NCBI GenBank assembly: GCA_963210315.1
Contig: OY723274.1
Location: 186,001 to 250,000 of the forward strand
DNA length: 64,000 nt
Source of the DNA: Rhynchopus euleeides
Taxonomy: Eukaryota > Euglenozoa > Diplonemea > Diplonemida > Diplonemidae
Direction: 5' to 3'
Part shown: piece by piece, positions 21,041-31,745 of the stretch
Numbering within the stretch: the first letter of the stretch is position 1
Layout: every line of letters starts with the position of its first letter
Made by a program: the position numbers and the translations under genes
Notes under the pieces: generated by a model
What the model was told of the DNA's origin: nothing
Database searches by the model: none
Seen by the model: the letters and a program-made list of their open reading frames with translations, nothing else

Positions 21041-21940
21041 GGGGGGGGGGGGGGTCTCATTTTTTGATTTACTCAGCCATTCTCTGTCTCTATGCCGGGA
21101 CCCCAAACTCAAGGAGTTCTTGCTGTTCCGGGGTCAGTGAGGGTGCAGGCGCTTCAGGTGCTGCAGGTTCTTCAGGTGCTGCAGCGCTGGCAGCCTTCGG
21201 TGCGGGTTTCGACGCAGTCTTTGCAGGTCTCTTTGGGGGTGCCCTTTGGCGCGGTGCCTGCTTCAGCTCGTCGGGTGGAAGCATCAACGCATCATTAAGC
21301 GGTGCCTGCTTCAGCTCCTCCGGGTGGAAGCGTCAACGCATCATTAAGGAAGAAGGAAGCACAGTTGCTACGCTTTTTTGCAGCTGCAGGAAACGACACC
21401 ATACCCAACAACAATCCCCAGACCGTCGAGGGAGAGTGGGCGCCTGGATCCCGTGACACAGATCTCTAGTGCCGTTGTGATCCCCTCGGATAACGTCTCC
21501 TGGACGTTGTCAGCGGAGGTTGCCTGTGTGGCGGTGACCTCCGTATACCCCGCGGGATCCAGTGCCAGTAGCGCCTTCTTCAGCTTTTCGTCGACCCCTC
21601 GGCCGACGCTCTCCTTGATGTCAAGGGCCACCTTCAGGGTGGCACCTCGCAGCGCCCTGAAGGCTGTGATCGTATCATCATTCACAATCTCGAGGGTGTT
21701 CTACGCGGCTCCTGGAACTCACTTCCTTCTCAGGTGTTTCTGGGCATGGGGCAACCTTGCCCAGGTGTTTCTGGAGTCCCGCCCCACATGTCGTGCGTTC
21801 TTTCGTACGGTGTATAGTGAGTTCTGGCAATAATTTTTTGCTCGGTCAGCGCAGTGCCTCCAGTCCTGTCTCAGTAGCCACACAGAAAGGGGGACCAAAA
21901 AAAACTGGGGGGGGACCAAAAAGCGAGACCCCCCCCCCAG
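21041..21940. mobile_element. 0.9-kb insertion carrying a coding fragment
   Basis: Inserted in H copy 1 and absent from copy 2. It is bounded by a 26-bp perfect direct repeat (21015-21040 and 21941-21966; begins ATTGCGTAGTTTGTGCG). Ends look like inverted repeats: a G run then TCTCATTTTTTG on the left and CAAAAAGCGAGA then a C run on the right. The cargo is a minus-strand coding fragment described separately. Confidence 0.6.
21090..21691 (-). pseudogene. Captured coding fragment of unknown family
   Basis: Minus-strand frame 21368-21691 has strong GC3 and normal composition: it runs from TLEIVNDDTITAFRALRG through VALDIKESVGRGVDEKLKKAL to SADNVQETLSEG. A likely acceptor TAG precedes it. Downstream, a duplicated NDAL.LPP.ELKQAP unit (21300-21352) is broken by a 1-nt frameshift, then an Ala/Pro/Lys tail ends in LTPEQQELLEFGVPA at 21090. 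I read it as exons of an unknown gene carried in a transposon, now non-functional. I do not recognise the family. Confidence 0.5.
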
Positions 21941-22044
21941 ATTGCGTAGTTTGTGCGTAGTGAAAAAGGGGTAAATCAGGGGCACCATAAAATATAAAAA
22001 TATTTTTTTATGCGAAAATGAAACATATTTTTCATACATCGGGC

Positions 22045-22345
22045 GTTATTGCGTTACCAGTAACGGTAATACCGTTATTTTTTCGGTAAAATAACTTACC
22101 GTTAATAACGTTCCAGAACGGCCGAATAACGTTATCCGAAAATCGGTAACGTTATTTTTCCGCGTTATACCGTTATCGATAACGGTAATACCGTTATTAC
22201 CGTTATCAGGAACGGTAATAACGTTATCGGTAACGTTATTACCGTTATTACCGTTATCGGTAACGGTAATACCGTTATCAGTAACGGTAATAACGTTATC
22301 GGTAACGTTATTACCGTTATTACCGGTAATACCGCGTTATTTTCG
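22045..22345. repeat. TAACGGTAAT/ATTACCGTTA palindromic array
   Basis: Dense alternation of GGTAACG, CGTTATTACCG and complements, at least 15 units. It forms the extended left end of element T; only about 50 bp of similar repeats are at the right end (24113-24165). Confidence 0.8.
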
Positions 22346-22974
22346 GTATTTTTGGGCAACTTCTATAGGGGGACCCTTTTCGAATTTTTTTTTCGGGGTG
22401 GCCAGAATGGGCTGTTTTAGGCTATTTGAGGCCATTTTCGAGCAAATTTTTGGGTTTAGAGCCACGCAAAGGGTCTAAAATGGGCATGCCAATCTCAAAA
22501 AATGCTCAAAATTCCGAGAGATTTCAGATTTTTCGAATTTTTTGACCGAGAAAATTCTGACCCCAAAATGTGGTCCTTGTGGTCTGGAACTGTCCGTTGT
22601 CGAAGGAATTGGTGAAAAAATCGTGATTTTTGGCCTCTGGATCACCCATGCCGTCCCAAAAATCAAGCAAAAGAGGTTTGGTAGGTGCATTTTTGGGTGA
22701 ACATGAGCCATTGTGCCAACCTGCTTGATTTCACCCGAAAATTGGAATCCGTTGAATATGGTTTCTGATGAAAATGTGAAAATTTTCGACCTTCTTCGCA
22801 GTTTTTGCCACTTCCTTGCCCCATCTTTCCCACCCAAAATCGAAGTACCGTGAATGGTGTTGTTGAAAGGTCCAAATTGCGTTGGTTGTGCGTAGTTCTG
22901 CCGAAATCGTGCACACGTTGTGCATAGTGCATGTGTAACGCCATTTGCGACCAAAATGTAAATTTCCTGCACCC

Positions 22975-23110
22975 GAGCGTTGACGCTTCCACACACCCTT
23001 ACAAACCCACTTGCCTGATGAAGGGGGTGGTGTGTAGAGCACGTTTGGCAGGGCTGAATGACACTTTCCGCGCGAAGGTCGTGTGCGTAATTAAAAAACG
23101 GTCCGAGGGC
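22975..23110. repeat. Segment shared with the retrotransposon 5' end
   Basis: GCGTTGACGCTTC, then CCTGATGAAGG, then GTGTAGAGCACGTTTGG and CTTTCCGC occur in the same order as at 48138-48275. The blocks can partly pair (ACACACC with GGTGTGT). It may be a shared 5' region of a mobile RNA. Confidence 0.55.
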
Positions 23111-23858
23111 CGGAGGCCCGAGGCCTTTTTTTACCTGCACGAGGGTGCAATTGAGGCCGATACGGGGTGCAGATGATGGTTTCTTGCACAACCCAGTCAT
23201 GTTTTGCACATCACGACGAACTCGGAAATTCCTCATATTTGCACTCCAGGTCTCATATTTGCACTGGTGCAAATATGGGACCTGGAGTGCGTGCAAATAA
23301 TGACTGGGGGGTGCAAGAAAGTTCAAATTGTGTAGTTCCTGCGTACTTCGTGCGTAGCCCGAGCGTACTTTGGGTAGTTCGTGCGTATATTGTGCGAAGC
23401 GTCTTTGACAGCACCAGTAACGGACTTTTGGAACGTAACTATTTTAGAACGGACCGGGAAAAAATGGGCACGTCGCTACTTCGCGCTACTTCGTCGCTCG
23501 TAACGAGTAAAAATATCAGGTGGTTTATACACCGCCAATGTGAGGTGTGCGGGTGTATTCCTGAAGGATTCACTTCTGCGTCCACACTGAGTGATTTTGG
23601 AGTGATTTTCACTCCAAATTTCACTCCAGGAACATTGGATGCTGCAAGGTTGCAGGGGTTTCTGCAGTATTTGCCTTGAAAAAGCCAAAAAACATGATTT
23701 TTTCACGAAACTCGACATGTCCGTGCGTTATTATCCAAAAAATGGTCCCAGGGGGGTATTCTGGAGCCATCTCCACCAAAAACTACACCATCCGCCCGCA
23801 AAATTGTCCGAATAACGCAAGTTTTCATGAAAATAACGGAAAAATAACGCGTTATTTT

Positions 23859-23967
23859 GGGGGCCTTCGCTACCAAGTGTGACTGAGTGAGAAAAAGTGA
23901 GCCACGGCCCACTTCCCCTCACTGGCTGACGAGCTGTGACGAGCCGTGACTGGTAGCGAGGGCCCCC
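23859..23967. mobile_element. 109-bp MITE, subfamily B, in T
   Basis: Ends GGGGGCCTTCGCTACC and complement, with TTT on each side. This makes a three-level nest: MITE in T, T in H. Confidence 0.88.
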
Positions 23968-24225
23968 TTTAGGAGAAAACGTTTTCCAATTTTTTGACAT
24001 CACGGAGTGGCCCCCTGGAGTGATATTTTACCCAAGAAAATTCTTTTAGGGGGGGTAGGGACCCGAGTTTCGGGTCAGATTCACCGGGAAATGCTGCCTT
24101 TTTTGGGGTCAAAAAATAACGCAAAAATAACGTTATTACCGTTACTGGTAACGGAATAACGCCCAATGTATGATTTTTGGCAAAAATATATGTTTATGAA
24201 AAATATGTTTGGGGGCCCATGCCTA

Positions 24226-24919
24226 GGGGGGGGGGGGCGTGGAAAGGCTATTGCTGAACTTTTGCCGCCAATTGCTCCGCACAAAACCCACCCTTTTGCA
24301 GCCTTTCCGACACACAACACATGGAGGAGGGTAGAGGAGTGGGGGAAGGGGAGATGTGGACGGGGGGACGGGGTGGGGGTTGGTGCTGAAGCCCCCCCTC
24401 CCTCCCCCCCCACACACACACACGGTTCATCACACCAAGACAGCCTTCGCGGACACGCGTGCGGAGGGGGGGGGGGGGTGGGGAGAGAGCCTCAATGAGA
24501 CAGTAATAATGGGAGCAGTTCTACAGTACAGTGCCGCAAAAAGACTCGCGGCGTTTGCCACACAACAAAGGGTGGGGTGAGAGGGATGGGGCAGAGTGGG
24601 TCAGGGGAGGGGAAAACCCATCGCCACGACAAGACGTGCACGGACAACAAGTCGGAGAGGAAGGGGTGTGCGGGGTGGGGGAGGGTGGGTCAGCTGGTTT
24701 CCCACCCAGCCCCGTTTTCACCCCTCCTCTCGCCCTCTCTTCTTCTTCTTCTTCTTCTTCCTCTTCCTTTGCCCGTTCTTCTGACCCCCAATCGCTACCC
24801 AGCCACAGCTCGTCAAGGCAGCGAGGGGAAAGCAGGCACCCCTCACTTCTCCTCACTCAGTCACGGCCACGCCTTGGGTAGTGAAAGGCCTCACCCTCCC
24901 AAACAGAATACCCCCAGTG
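24226..24919. other. Intergenic with CTT microsatellite
   Basis: A G run at 24226-24237, (CTT)n/(CTTC)n at about 24738-24772, and otherwise low-complexity DNA. No gene seen. Confidence 0.5.
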
Positions 24920-25039
24920 GGGGGTCTTCGCTAGTCGTCATTCTTCGTCAACCTGCGCCAATTTTCGGCTAATTTTCAACAGGAAATGCACCAAAAAAAA
25001 TGACACTGACGAACACCCCCCCCCGTAGCGAAGACCCCC
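24920..25039. mobile_element. MITE subfamily A, longer copy
   Basis: Ends GGGGGTCTTCGCTA and TAGCGAAGACCCCC. It is 120 bp because of expanded A and C runs. No perfect flanking duplication is visible (AGT versus AAT), so the site has probably mutated. Confidence 0.75.
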
Positions 25040-25947
25040 AATGAGAAGCAGACCTCTACGGCAGAGGCTTGCCAGTCCGAACGTGGTCCGACACACACAC
25101 ATCACGATGTGAGTGGGGGGAGGGGGGAGAGAGGGAGTGGCGTGGCTGTGCGGATTTAGGGGAGAAGGGTGTGGTGGGGGTGGGTGGGTGGGTGGGGGAA
25201 AGGGCACGGGGAGGCACAAATTACAATAATATTATGAAGAAGCTGACAGGGGGGGGGGGGGTGCGGGGTGGGGAAGGGAAAGGGAGACAACAGTCGAGGG
25301 TATTGGAGGGGGGGAGAGACAGAGAGAGAGAGAGAGAGAGGTGCCAGGAAACGGCCTCCCTCCTCCACCCCACCACCACCCCCTCCCGCTCGGGGTGGTG
25401 GAGGTGATCAGGCATACACTCTGGGATGGGTCTGGGAGTTTGGCGAGATATACCGCTTGGCCCTGTGTGTGACGACAAGGCAGTGTGGCTCAGTGGTCGC
25501 GCTAAATATTGGAAAAATCACCCAAAATTTGGAAATCGGGAGCGAAAAAACGTACCTGAAAAAGGGGCTCGTTTTTGGGCGGGGAAACCGCGTTTCGTTG
25601 CATTTCCGAGCCTCGCCCGGATCGTAGTGGGGTCATTTTGAAAAAATGGGCTTGTTTGAAGACACTCAAATTTTCCGTCCTGGTTGTCTCTACAGCATGT
25701 GATCAGTAACAACCCGGGCAAGGGGTCAGGCACCTGCTCGGAAAGCAGGGACGGGAGTTCCCCACTCAGCTCAACTGCCAACAACGCCACCAAGTAGGCA
25801 AACATGTGCCAGCTTGAGTGCCACCCCTGATACGGCGAGGGTGTAGCCTGTTCAAGACACTGATGCCAGCACTGGACGTGGGGACCCCACGAAGCATGTT
25901 GTATGTGAAACCTCGTGCACACGCTATAGTGCTGCACACGCTATACA
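25040..25947. other. Intergenic with microsatellites and a core repeat
   Basis: GA microsatellite at 25317-25340, G runs, and one reverse-strand copy of the ATCCGCAC-type core at 25614-25640. No gene seen. Confidence 0.45.
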
Positions 25948-26220
25948 GGGGGGTCTGGGGGGCGGAGCCCCCCAGCCGCCGGAGGCCACGGTAGTGAGTA
26001 TCTGTTCCTTGCGCCGTAGTGGGAGCGCGTGGGAGTTGCGGGCGTACAGATTCTGTGTGAGTTGGATGCGTCCTCCTGAGGCTACTGAGAGTGGTCTGGG
26101 TCCCATTCGCTGATGTGAACCCAAAGGACTTGGCTACAAGACAGGCACGCGCTGCAGCCGAGTGATACAGGGGGCGGAGCCCCCCAGCCGCCAGAGGCCA
26201 TGGTAGTGAACATCTGTTCC
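25948..26220 (-). repeat. Pair of CCGGCGGCTGGGGGG box repeats
   Basis: Two about 55-bp boxes (25948-26010 and 26169-26220). Each contains CTGGGGGGCTCCGCCCCCCAG-like hairpin DNA next to GTGGCCTCCGGCGG. Similar pairs occur at 36548 and 56217. Confidence 0.75.
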
Positions 26221-26578
26221 GAGCTGAACTCGTGTGGATCACTCCCACATCAGGTCGGAGCCCAGTGCTGCGCGGGAAGCAGTCACTCGGTAGGGAAGGC
26301 AAAAGGGGTGCTGAGAGTTTCATGCAAAGCGATGCTTGTGGAAGTTTGGGAACGGCGAACCTCAGGGCGTGAAGAGCAGCAGCCATCAAGGCCACTCACC
26401 CACCCCCACCACCCACATTTTTTTCTCTCCCCGTCTCTGCCTTCTTTTGAATATTTGAGATCCGTGCGAAACGCCATGGGGTCACTTTCATTTTTTTGGT
26501 GCACTTTTTTCATACTGAATTGGGGTACCAAAACTTTTCGTGTTGTGGACAAATCCCTGTTTGCAAATAAAAAACGTA
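26221..26578. other. Spacer with a degenerate core repeat
   Basis: Contains a diverged reverse copy of the ATCCGCAC core at 26458-26488. No gene recognised. Confidence 0.4.
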
Positions 26579-26943
26579 CCTGGGACCCCCCGTGTATAAG
26601 TCCCCCCCCCCTTACCCCCGTGTTTAAGTCCCCCCCTGGGGGTCTGGCAGGGGGGGGACTTAAACACAGGGGGACCTAAACACGGGGGTGAGCTGGTCTG
26701 GAGGGTCATCAGGTGGCCCCTAGGCCCTCCAGGTGATGTCAGAGTCGAAAAGTGGGGTGCCAAAAGTCCATCCGGACCGGAATTACCCCCCTACGACAGC
26801 AGAGGAAGAGGTCTTCTTGGTCTCCACTGTGCCACCCCCGTGTTTAAGCCCCCCCTGTGTTTAGGTCCGCCCCCCCCGTGTTTAAGTCCCCCCCGGCCGA
26901 AAATCGCCTCCAGGGGGGGGACTTAAACACGGGGGGTCCCAGG
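26579..26943. mobile_element. 365-bp inverted-repeat element C, copy 1
   Basis: Ends CCTGGGACCCCCCGTGT and complement, flanked by TA at 26577-26578 and 26944-26945. Inside are several GTGTTTAAGTCCCCC motifs in both orientations. Copies C1 and C2 at 44574 and 44958 are nearly identical but inverted. No coding capacity. Confidence 0.8.
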
Positions 26944-26945
26944 TA

Positions 26946-27682
26946 CCTCAAAAAAGCGTCGAAAATGCCGGGAGTAGGGAGTGAAGTTAGCGCGACCACT
27001 GGTGTGGCTATAAATATTTTTTTTTGCAAGTGTTGTGGGGCCTTGACTTTTGCCTGGGGTATCGATGCCGCTCTGCGTGTCACAACCGTCCTCTTCCTCC
27101 CAGGGGCGCCAAACAAAAAGCTTGAACCCTCCCACACCCCAACATGTCGGAACGCAGACCCCACCCCCACCCCCACCCCTCCTCGCCCACCGCCCCTTCC
27201 ACACTGCGAGCGGTTCCAGAGGGTAGGTGGGGCTGCATCATTCCGCAAGGTCCCAGCTAAAGGCACAGAAAGGCTGCTCCCAGGGCTCCCCCATGCACAT
27301 CCCCCAGTTGGGCTGGCCACCGCCGAACTCAGACACATAATAGTACACGGGGTGGATCGGCAACAGGTGCCACCTCTACTGCAGGCTCGGGGTGATCTTG
27401 ACAGGGGGCGACAGCATGGCGCCCTGCGGTGTGATGGTGTGATGTGTTGTGGTGTGGCACAATGACATATGAGGGGAGTGTACGGTCGGGCATAAGAGCA
27501 CAACACAAGACACGAACATCAGGAGCAAAAACCGTATCGCGGGAGACCGGAGTGGCAGTTCAGTAACCGCCTCTCCGTTGCATTCGGCACACATAGGTGT
27601 GCCTTGCAGTGGCAAAGCAACGGCGGTGCGTGGTATGAAGGAACAGAAAGAACAGAATGAAAATAAAGGAACAGAGGGTGCA
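26946..27682. other. Intergenic, includes 3' flank of the next gene
   Basis: Mixed-composition DNA with no recognised gene; the part nearest 27683 is presumably 3' UTR of the minus-strand gene. Confidence 0.45.
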
Positions 27683-28630
27683 TCACACCTGTGACTTCCG
27701 CGAGTAGGAGCGCAGGGCCGCACTGGAGAAGGCCAACGGGGAGTCAGCCACAGCGGTGCTCGAGAGGGGCGCAAACTGCGATGCCGACGGCGACAGCGTG
27801 CCGTAGTGCGGCGATGTGACTGTCAGCGGCACCGACGGCACAACATGGGCAGCCGCAGCGGTCGCTGTGGCCGTGGCTGTGGCTGTGGGGGGTACAGCCA
27901 TCGGAACGGCTGCGGCGGCCGCTGCCGCCGCAGCGGGCAGAGGCGCAGGGAGAGGCGCAGGCACAGCCGCAGGCAGGGGCGGGGGCACCACGTGGGCTGC
28001 GGCAGCTGTCGCGCTGGGGTTGGAGCCCATCTCCTGCATGGCACGCTGCAGCTCCCTGTGGCGGTGGGTGGGGGTAGTGCGGTGCACTCCACTACTACTC
28101 TCCGTCTCCACGGCCCCCAAACCCCAGCCCTGTCTCCCACATACCTGTCGTACGACTCCCAGAAGTAGCTGTTGACGTTGGTGTTGCTCTGCACAGGGAG
28201 GGTGTACGGGGGCCCAGGGATCACACCCCCTGCCGGGGCCTGTGGTGCCGCCGCAGCTGCTGGCGCGTCACCTGCCGCAGGCACCGCAGGCTCGGAGGGA
28301 GGGGCCACGGATGTGACAGCCGCCGTTGCCGCGGCCGCCGCGGCGTTGGGCCGCAGCAGGTCGTCGATCACCTTCCGCAGCTCCTCACGCTTCGCCTCCT
28401 TGTCGCCACCGCCCTGCTGCAGCGCGCTCTGCGCCATGGCGTCCTGCACCGCCTGCTGCACTGCCTGGTGGTTGTCCTGCACAGGCGCAGCCTCCACAGG
28501 CACCACGCGCTGGGGCCGCGGGATGTCACCCCCTGTCGGCGAGCTGATGGCGGTCGGCGAGTCCCGCCCCCCCACAAACGGGTCGGGCACTGTGCTCTCT
28601 GCGTCGTCGGGATTGTTCTGCGTGCCCAGG

Positions 28631-28663
<33 letters not shown>

Positions 28664-29400
28664 GGGTGTGTGGGCGGGCCTGCCTTCAGATTCTGCAGGT
28701 GCTGCTGCACGGCGGTCTTCATCTCATTGTGGCTCTTCTCGAACAGCCCAATCGTGTTCTGGTCAGCAGCGTGGTCTGTCGCGATCGCCTTGCCTGTGCG
28801 CGACGCCGCAGGCTCGCCCATCTTATACGTGGAGGCGAGGGCCTCCAGCTGCTGCCGCAGCAGGCGGTTCTCCTCCTCCAGCTTCGACTCGCGTGTGCGC
28901 CCTGCAATGCCAGAGGGGTGTGCGTGCTGCGCTGCAGCAGCACCCTCCGGGTCGCTGGGCTCCAGCCGCAGCTCCGGCTTGAAGGGGTGCTGGCGCAGCG
29001 ACGGCATCGATGTGGCGGTGCTGTTCATCGAGGCGCGCGACTCCCACGCCACCAGCGCGTCCTTCTCCTGCGGCGTCAGCGCATCCGCAACCTCGCGCTG
29101 CAGGGCCTTGCCGCTGTTGAGGATGCTCTCGAGGTGCTGCTGCACCTTGCGCTCCACATCCGTCTGCTCGTTCTCCTGGGGCGCAGGCGACGCCGTGTCT
29201 GAGGTGTGCGACAGCAGGCCCATGCCACGCTGCGCACGGCTCTCCACCTCGCGCTTGAAGATCGTCTCTGCAGCCTCGCGGCTGTCGCAGATGCCTGCGA
29301 GCTGCACGCCACGCCCGTACTTCTGCACGAGGAACCCTGCGAGCTTCTTCGCGTCGTCAAACGACTGCACGTCGTACACAAGATCTGTGCTGTCCATCAT
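27683..29400 (-). CDS. Coiled-coil, Gln/Ala-rich protein of unknown function
   Basis: Two exons: 29400-28145 and 28055-27683, joined across an 89-nt phase-2 intron (28056-28144; donor GTATGTG, acceptor CCGCCACAG). Splicing gives 542 residues and keeps the frame through DRELQRAMQEMG. I start at the ATG at 29400; upstream codons in the open frame are Pro/His low-complexity and lie past a CTCTGCAG acceptor-like site. The N-terminal 50 residues look globular (YDVQSFDDAKKLAGFLVQKY). A heptad-like coil spans about 171-192 (SKLEEENRLLRQQLEALA), polyQ about 247-256, and the C-terminus is Ala/Pro/Thr-rich. Family not recognised; a scaffold or cytoskeletal role is only a guess. Confidence 0.75.
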
Positions 29401-29627
29401 GACAGGCAGGCAGGCAGGCGGCCCGTGCAGCTCTGCAGAGGGGTTGGTGGTGTGGTGTGGTGTGGTGTGGCGGAGCGAACGGGCGTGCATGGCAGGTGGG
29501 GGGGGGGGGGGGTGCGGGGGGATTGCGTAGAACGCCATGCACGACGCTGAAGTAAGTTACGTTGCAGCATACATGGTTGCCACCTGCCATCACTTGGCTT
29601 CACACAAACAGGGGGGGGGGGGGGGTA

Positions 29628-30774
29628 GGGGGGGTCAAATGGGGGTGACAAACACGATTTTTCAAAAAACCGACGCAGAGGCCCCAAAGCCCCCGTAAAC
29701 CCTCCAAACCCCCCCAGATCGGTCCGGAAACCCATCGAACCCCACTTTTCCACCATTCCGGGCACCTCAGGTGCCCGAATTGGGGTACCTAAATTTTGTG
29801 CCACCGTTTGGTACCGTACAGTGCCACTGTGTGGGAGGTTGGAAAAGAAAATGCCCCAACACACCACATCTGAGGGTTGCAATGCATGTTGCTTGCCAAC
29901 CACGTCATCCGGTGGGTGTCAGGCGCTATGTAGGTGGCATTAGCCAGGTCTTCGATGTGTTCTGGCTTGTATATATACCTCCCTGCCTGCGGCACAGGCA
30001 CTGCCTTTGTCCCCCACACCAGCCACAGAGAGCGTATTGTACTCGGTCCACGGTTGCTGATTCATTGTGATGCGTTGTATCCTCGAGTGAACGTCACACA
30101 CTAGTGGCACCACCACCCGCCATCCGAGAGCTGTATTGACTTTGCGCGCTTCCGTTGTATTCACCTCGCCACGCATATTGCACCGTTCAGTACCAGTGCT
30201 CTTGGGCCAGGCAAAGTAGACCGCAGCAACTACCAATTCTGGCACAATGGGTACCACGACAGCGCACTTCATGTGTTCCCGGAATGTACAGCTCGTGTTG
30301 CAACAGTCGTTGTCAACACATCCCGGTTGTGGAGCACTGCTGCACAGGAATCACACGACCATCTGGACTGTTCCGTACCTACAGGCAGCCTCCCGGTGCA
30401 TGGTGGCAGGGAGGTATATATACAAGCCAGAACACATCGAAGACCTGGCTAATGCCACCTACATAGCGCCTGACACCCACCGGATGACGTGGTTGGCAAG
30501 CAACATGCATTGCAACCCTCAGATGTGGTGTGTTGGGGCATTTTCTTTTCCAACCTCCCACACAGTGGCACTGTACGGTACCAAACGGTGGCACAAAATT
30601 TAGGTACCCCAATTCGGGCACCTGAGGTGCCCGGAATGGTGGAAAAGTGGGGTTCGATGGGTTTCCGGACCGATCTGGGGGGGTTTGGAGGGTTTACGGG
30701 GGCTTTGGGGCCTCTGCGCCGGTTTTTTGAAAAATCGTGTTTGTCCACGTAAAAGGGTGGCATTTGACCCCCCC
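29628..30774. mobile_element. Foldback transposon, copy 2 (reverse orientation)
   Basis: 1147 bp, the same size as copy 1, with TA on both sides (29626-29627, 30775-30776). It sits about 230 bp upstream of the coiled-coil gene start. The few differences from copy 1 (for example CGACGCAG for CGGCGCAG in one arm) indicate recent activity. Confidence 0.9.
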
Positions 30775-30776
30775 TA

Positions 30777-31745
30777 GGGGGGGGGGGGGGGGCCTGTTTC
30801 CACGTCGTGGAGGCCGCACCCAGATCACTCGATACCACACCGGCCGCCACCACTACCTACCACCCCACCCCTCCCACTCACACACCACGCCACACAGAGC
30901 AGCACGTCAACAAAGCGGCCGCCACACAAAGGGTTTTCGCTCCGATATGGGTGCACAGGGCACATCACAAACCGCTTCACCTGCGGGACGAAGGCAGGGG
31001 TAAGGGCAAATGGGAGAACACCTCCCTCCCTCACTCCCTCCCCGATGCAGTGGAACCCGCCTGATGGCTCTTCTGCGATGACACAACCCGCCCCTGCCCC
31101 GCCAGTGTTTGGATCGCTCGTTTGGGGTGAACTCTTGGGGCAGCCCTGTCCAGCACTCTGAATGTTGCTGAATTAAGTGCCTTCGCTGCGTTTTTGTCAT
31201 CTGCACGTGTGCTTCTCCGGACTCAGTTTGCTTTGAGTTGAGTTGACACCCTGAGTCCGGGAGCCGCGCGGGAAAGAAGCGCTTCACTCTAACGAAGATC
31301 GGGTAAGGTGGTGGCAGAGGGGGCGGGGATAAAGGGCCACGAGAGGGCACAGCGGCAAACAGCAAACGAGTCAGGCCACACATAGGAAAGACAGAACAGC
31401 GCTTCGACGCGGGAATCCTTAAAGGGTTGTGGGTCGAAGCGCCCCCACCCCCAAAAACACGGGGGGTTTTTTTTTGGATCGGCACCGTGCTCACGGAAAG
31501 GCGCTCAGACGAGAAAAAAAGGATGCAGTGGGAGCAATGTTATGTTATGTTCACCTGCACTCCACCCCCGTCGTGCTGTGGTGACCAGAAGGTTGCACAA
31601 ACAAAAACAGGCGGGTTGCAACGCCGCCATCGCCACCGGTTGCACAAACAAAACAAAAAACACCCCGGCAATCTCCTTTTGCCGGAGAGTTGCCGGTGAA
31701 ACTTTTGGGATCGGGGTGTGTGGGGGACCCACCCCACCACCACCC
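30777..31745. other. Intergenic
   Basis: G run after the foldback element; a hairpin with CCGGACTCAG arms at about 31217-31260; a duplicated GGTTGCACAAACAAAA at about 31593 and 31638. It contains the 3' flank of the glycosidase gene. No gene seen. Confidence 0.45.

Larger units (their letters stand above)
22033..24172. mobile_element. 2.1-kb element T nested in H
   Basis: Ends CATACATCGGGCGTTATT and CATACATTGGGCGTTATT (inverted), extending about 38 bp. The flank ATTTTT is duplicated (22027-22032 and 24173-24178); H copy 2 has the uninterrupted sequence with a single ATTTTT near 58491, so the 6-bp duplication is directly supported. The left 300 bp is an array of CGGTAACGTTATTACC-type palindromes. 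The interior has no transposase and contains a 109-bp MITE. Confidence 0.8.
18809..24223. mobile_element. 5-kb element H, copy 1
   Basis: A 5415-bp element bounded by TA (18807-18808, 24224-24225). The ends are similar inverted repeats, GGCATAGTGCCCCAAACATA and GGCATGGGCCCCCAAACATA. Copy 2 (58447-63512) is in the opposite orientation and nearly identical from 18809 to about 20990, then diverges. It contains nested insertions at 19610-19718, 21041-21940 and 22033-24172. Non-nested parts show no transposase motif. A fragment of the same family lies at 34605-34785. Confidence 0.85.
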
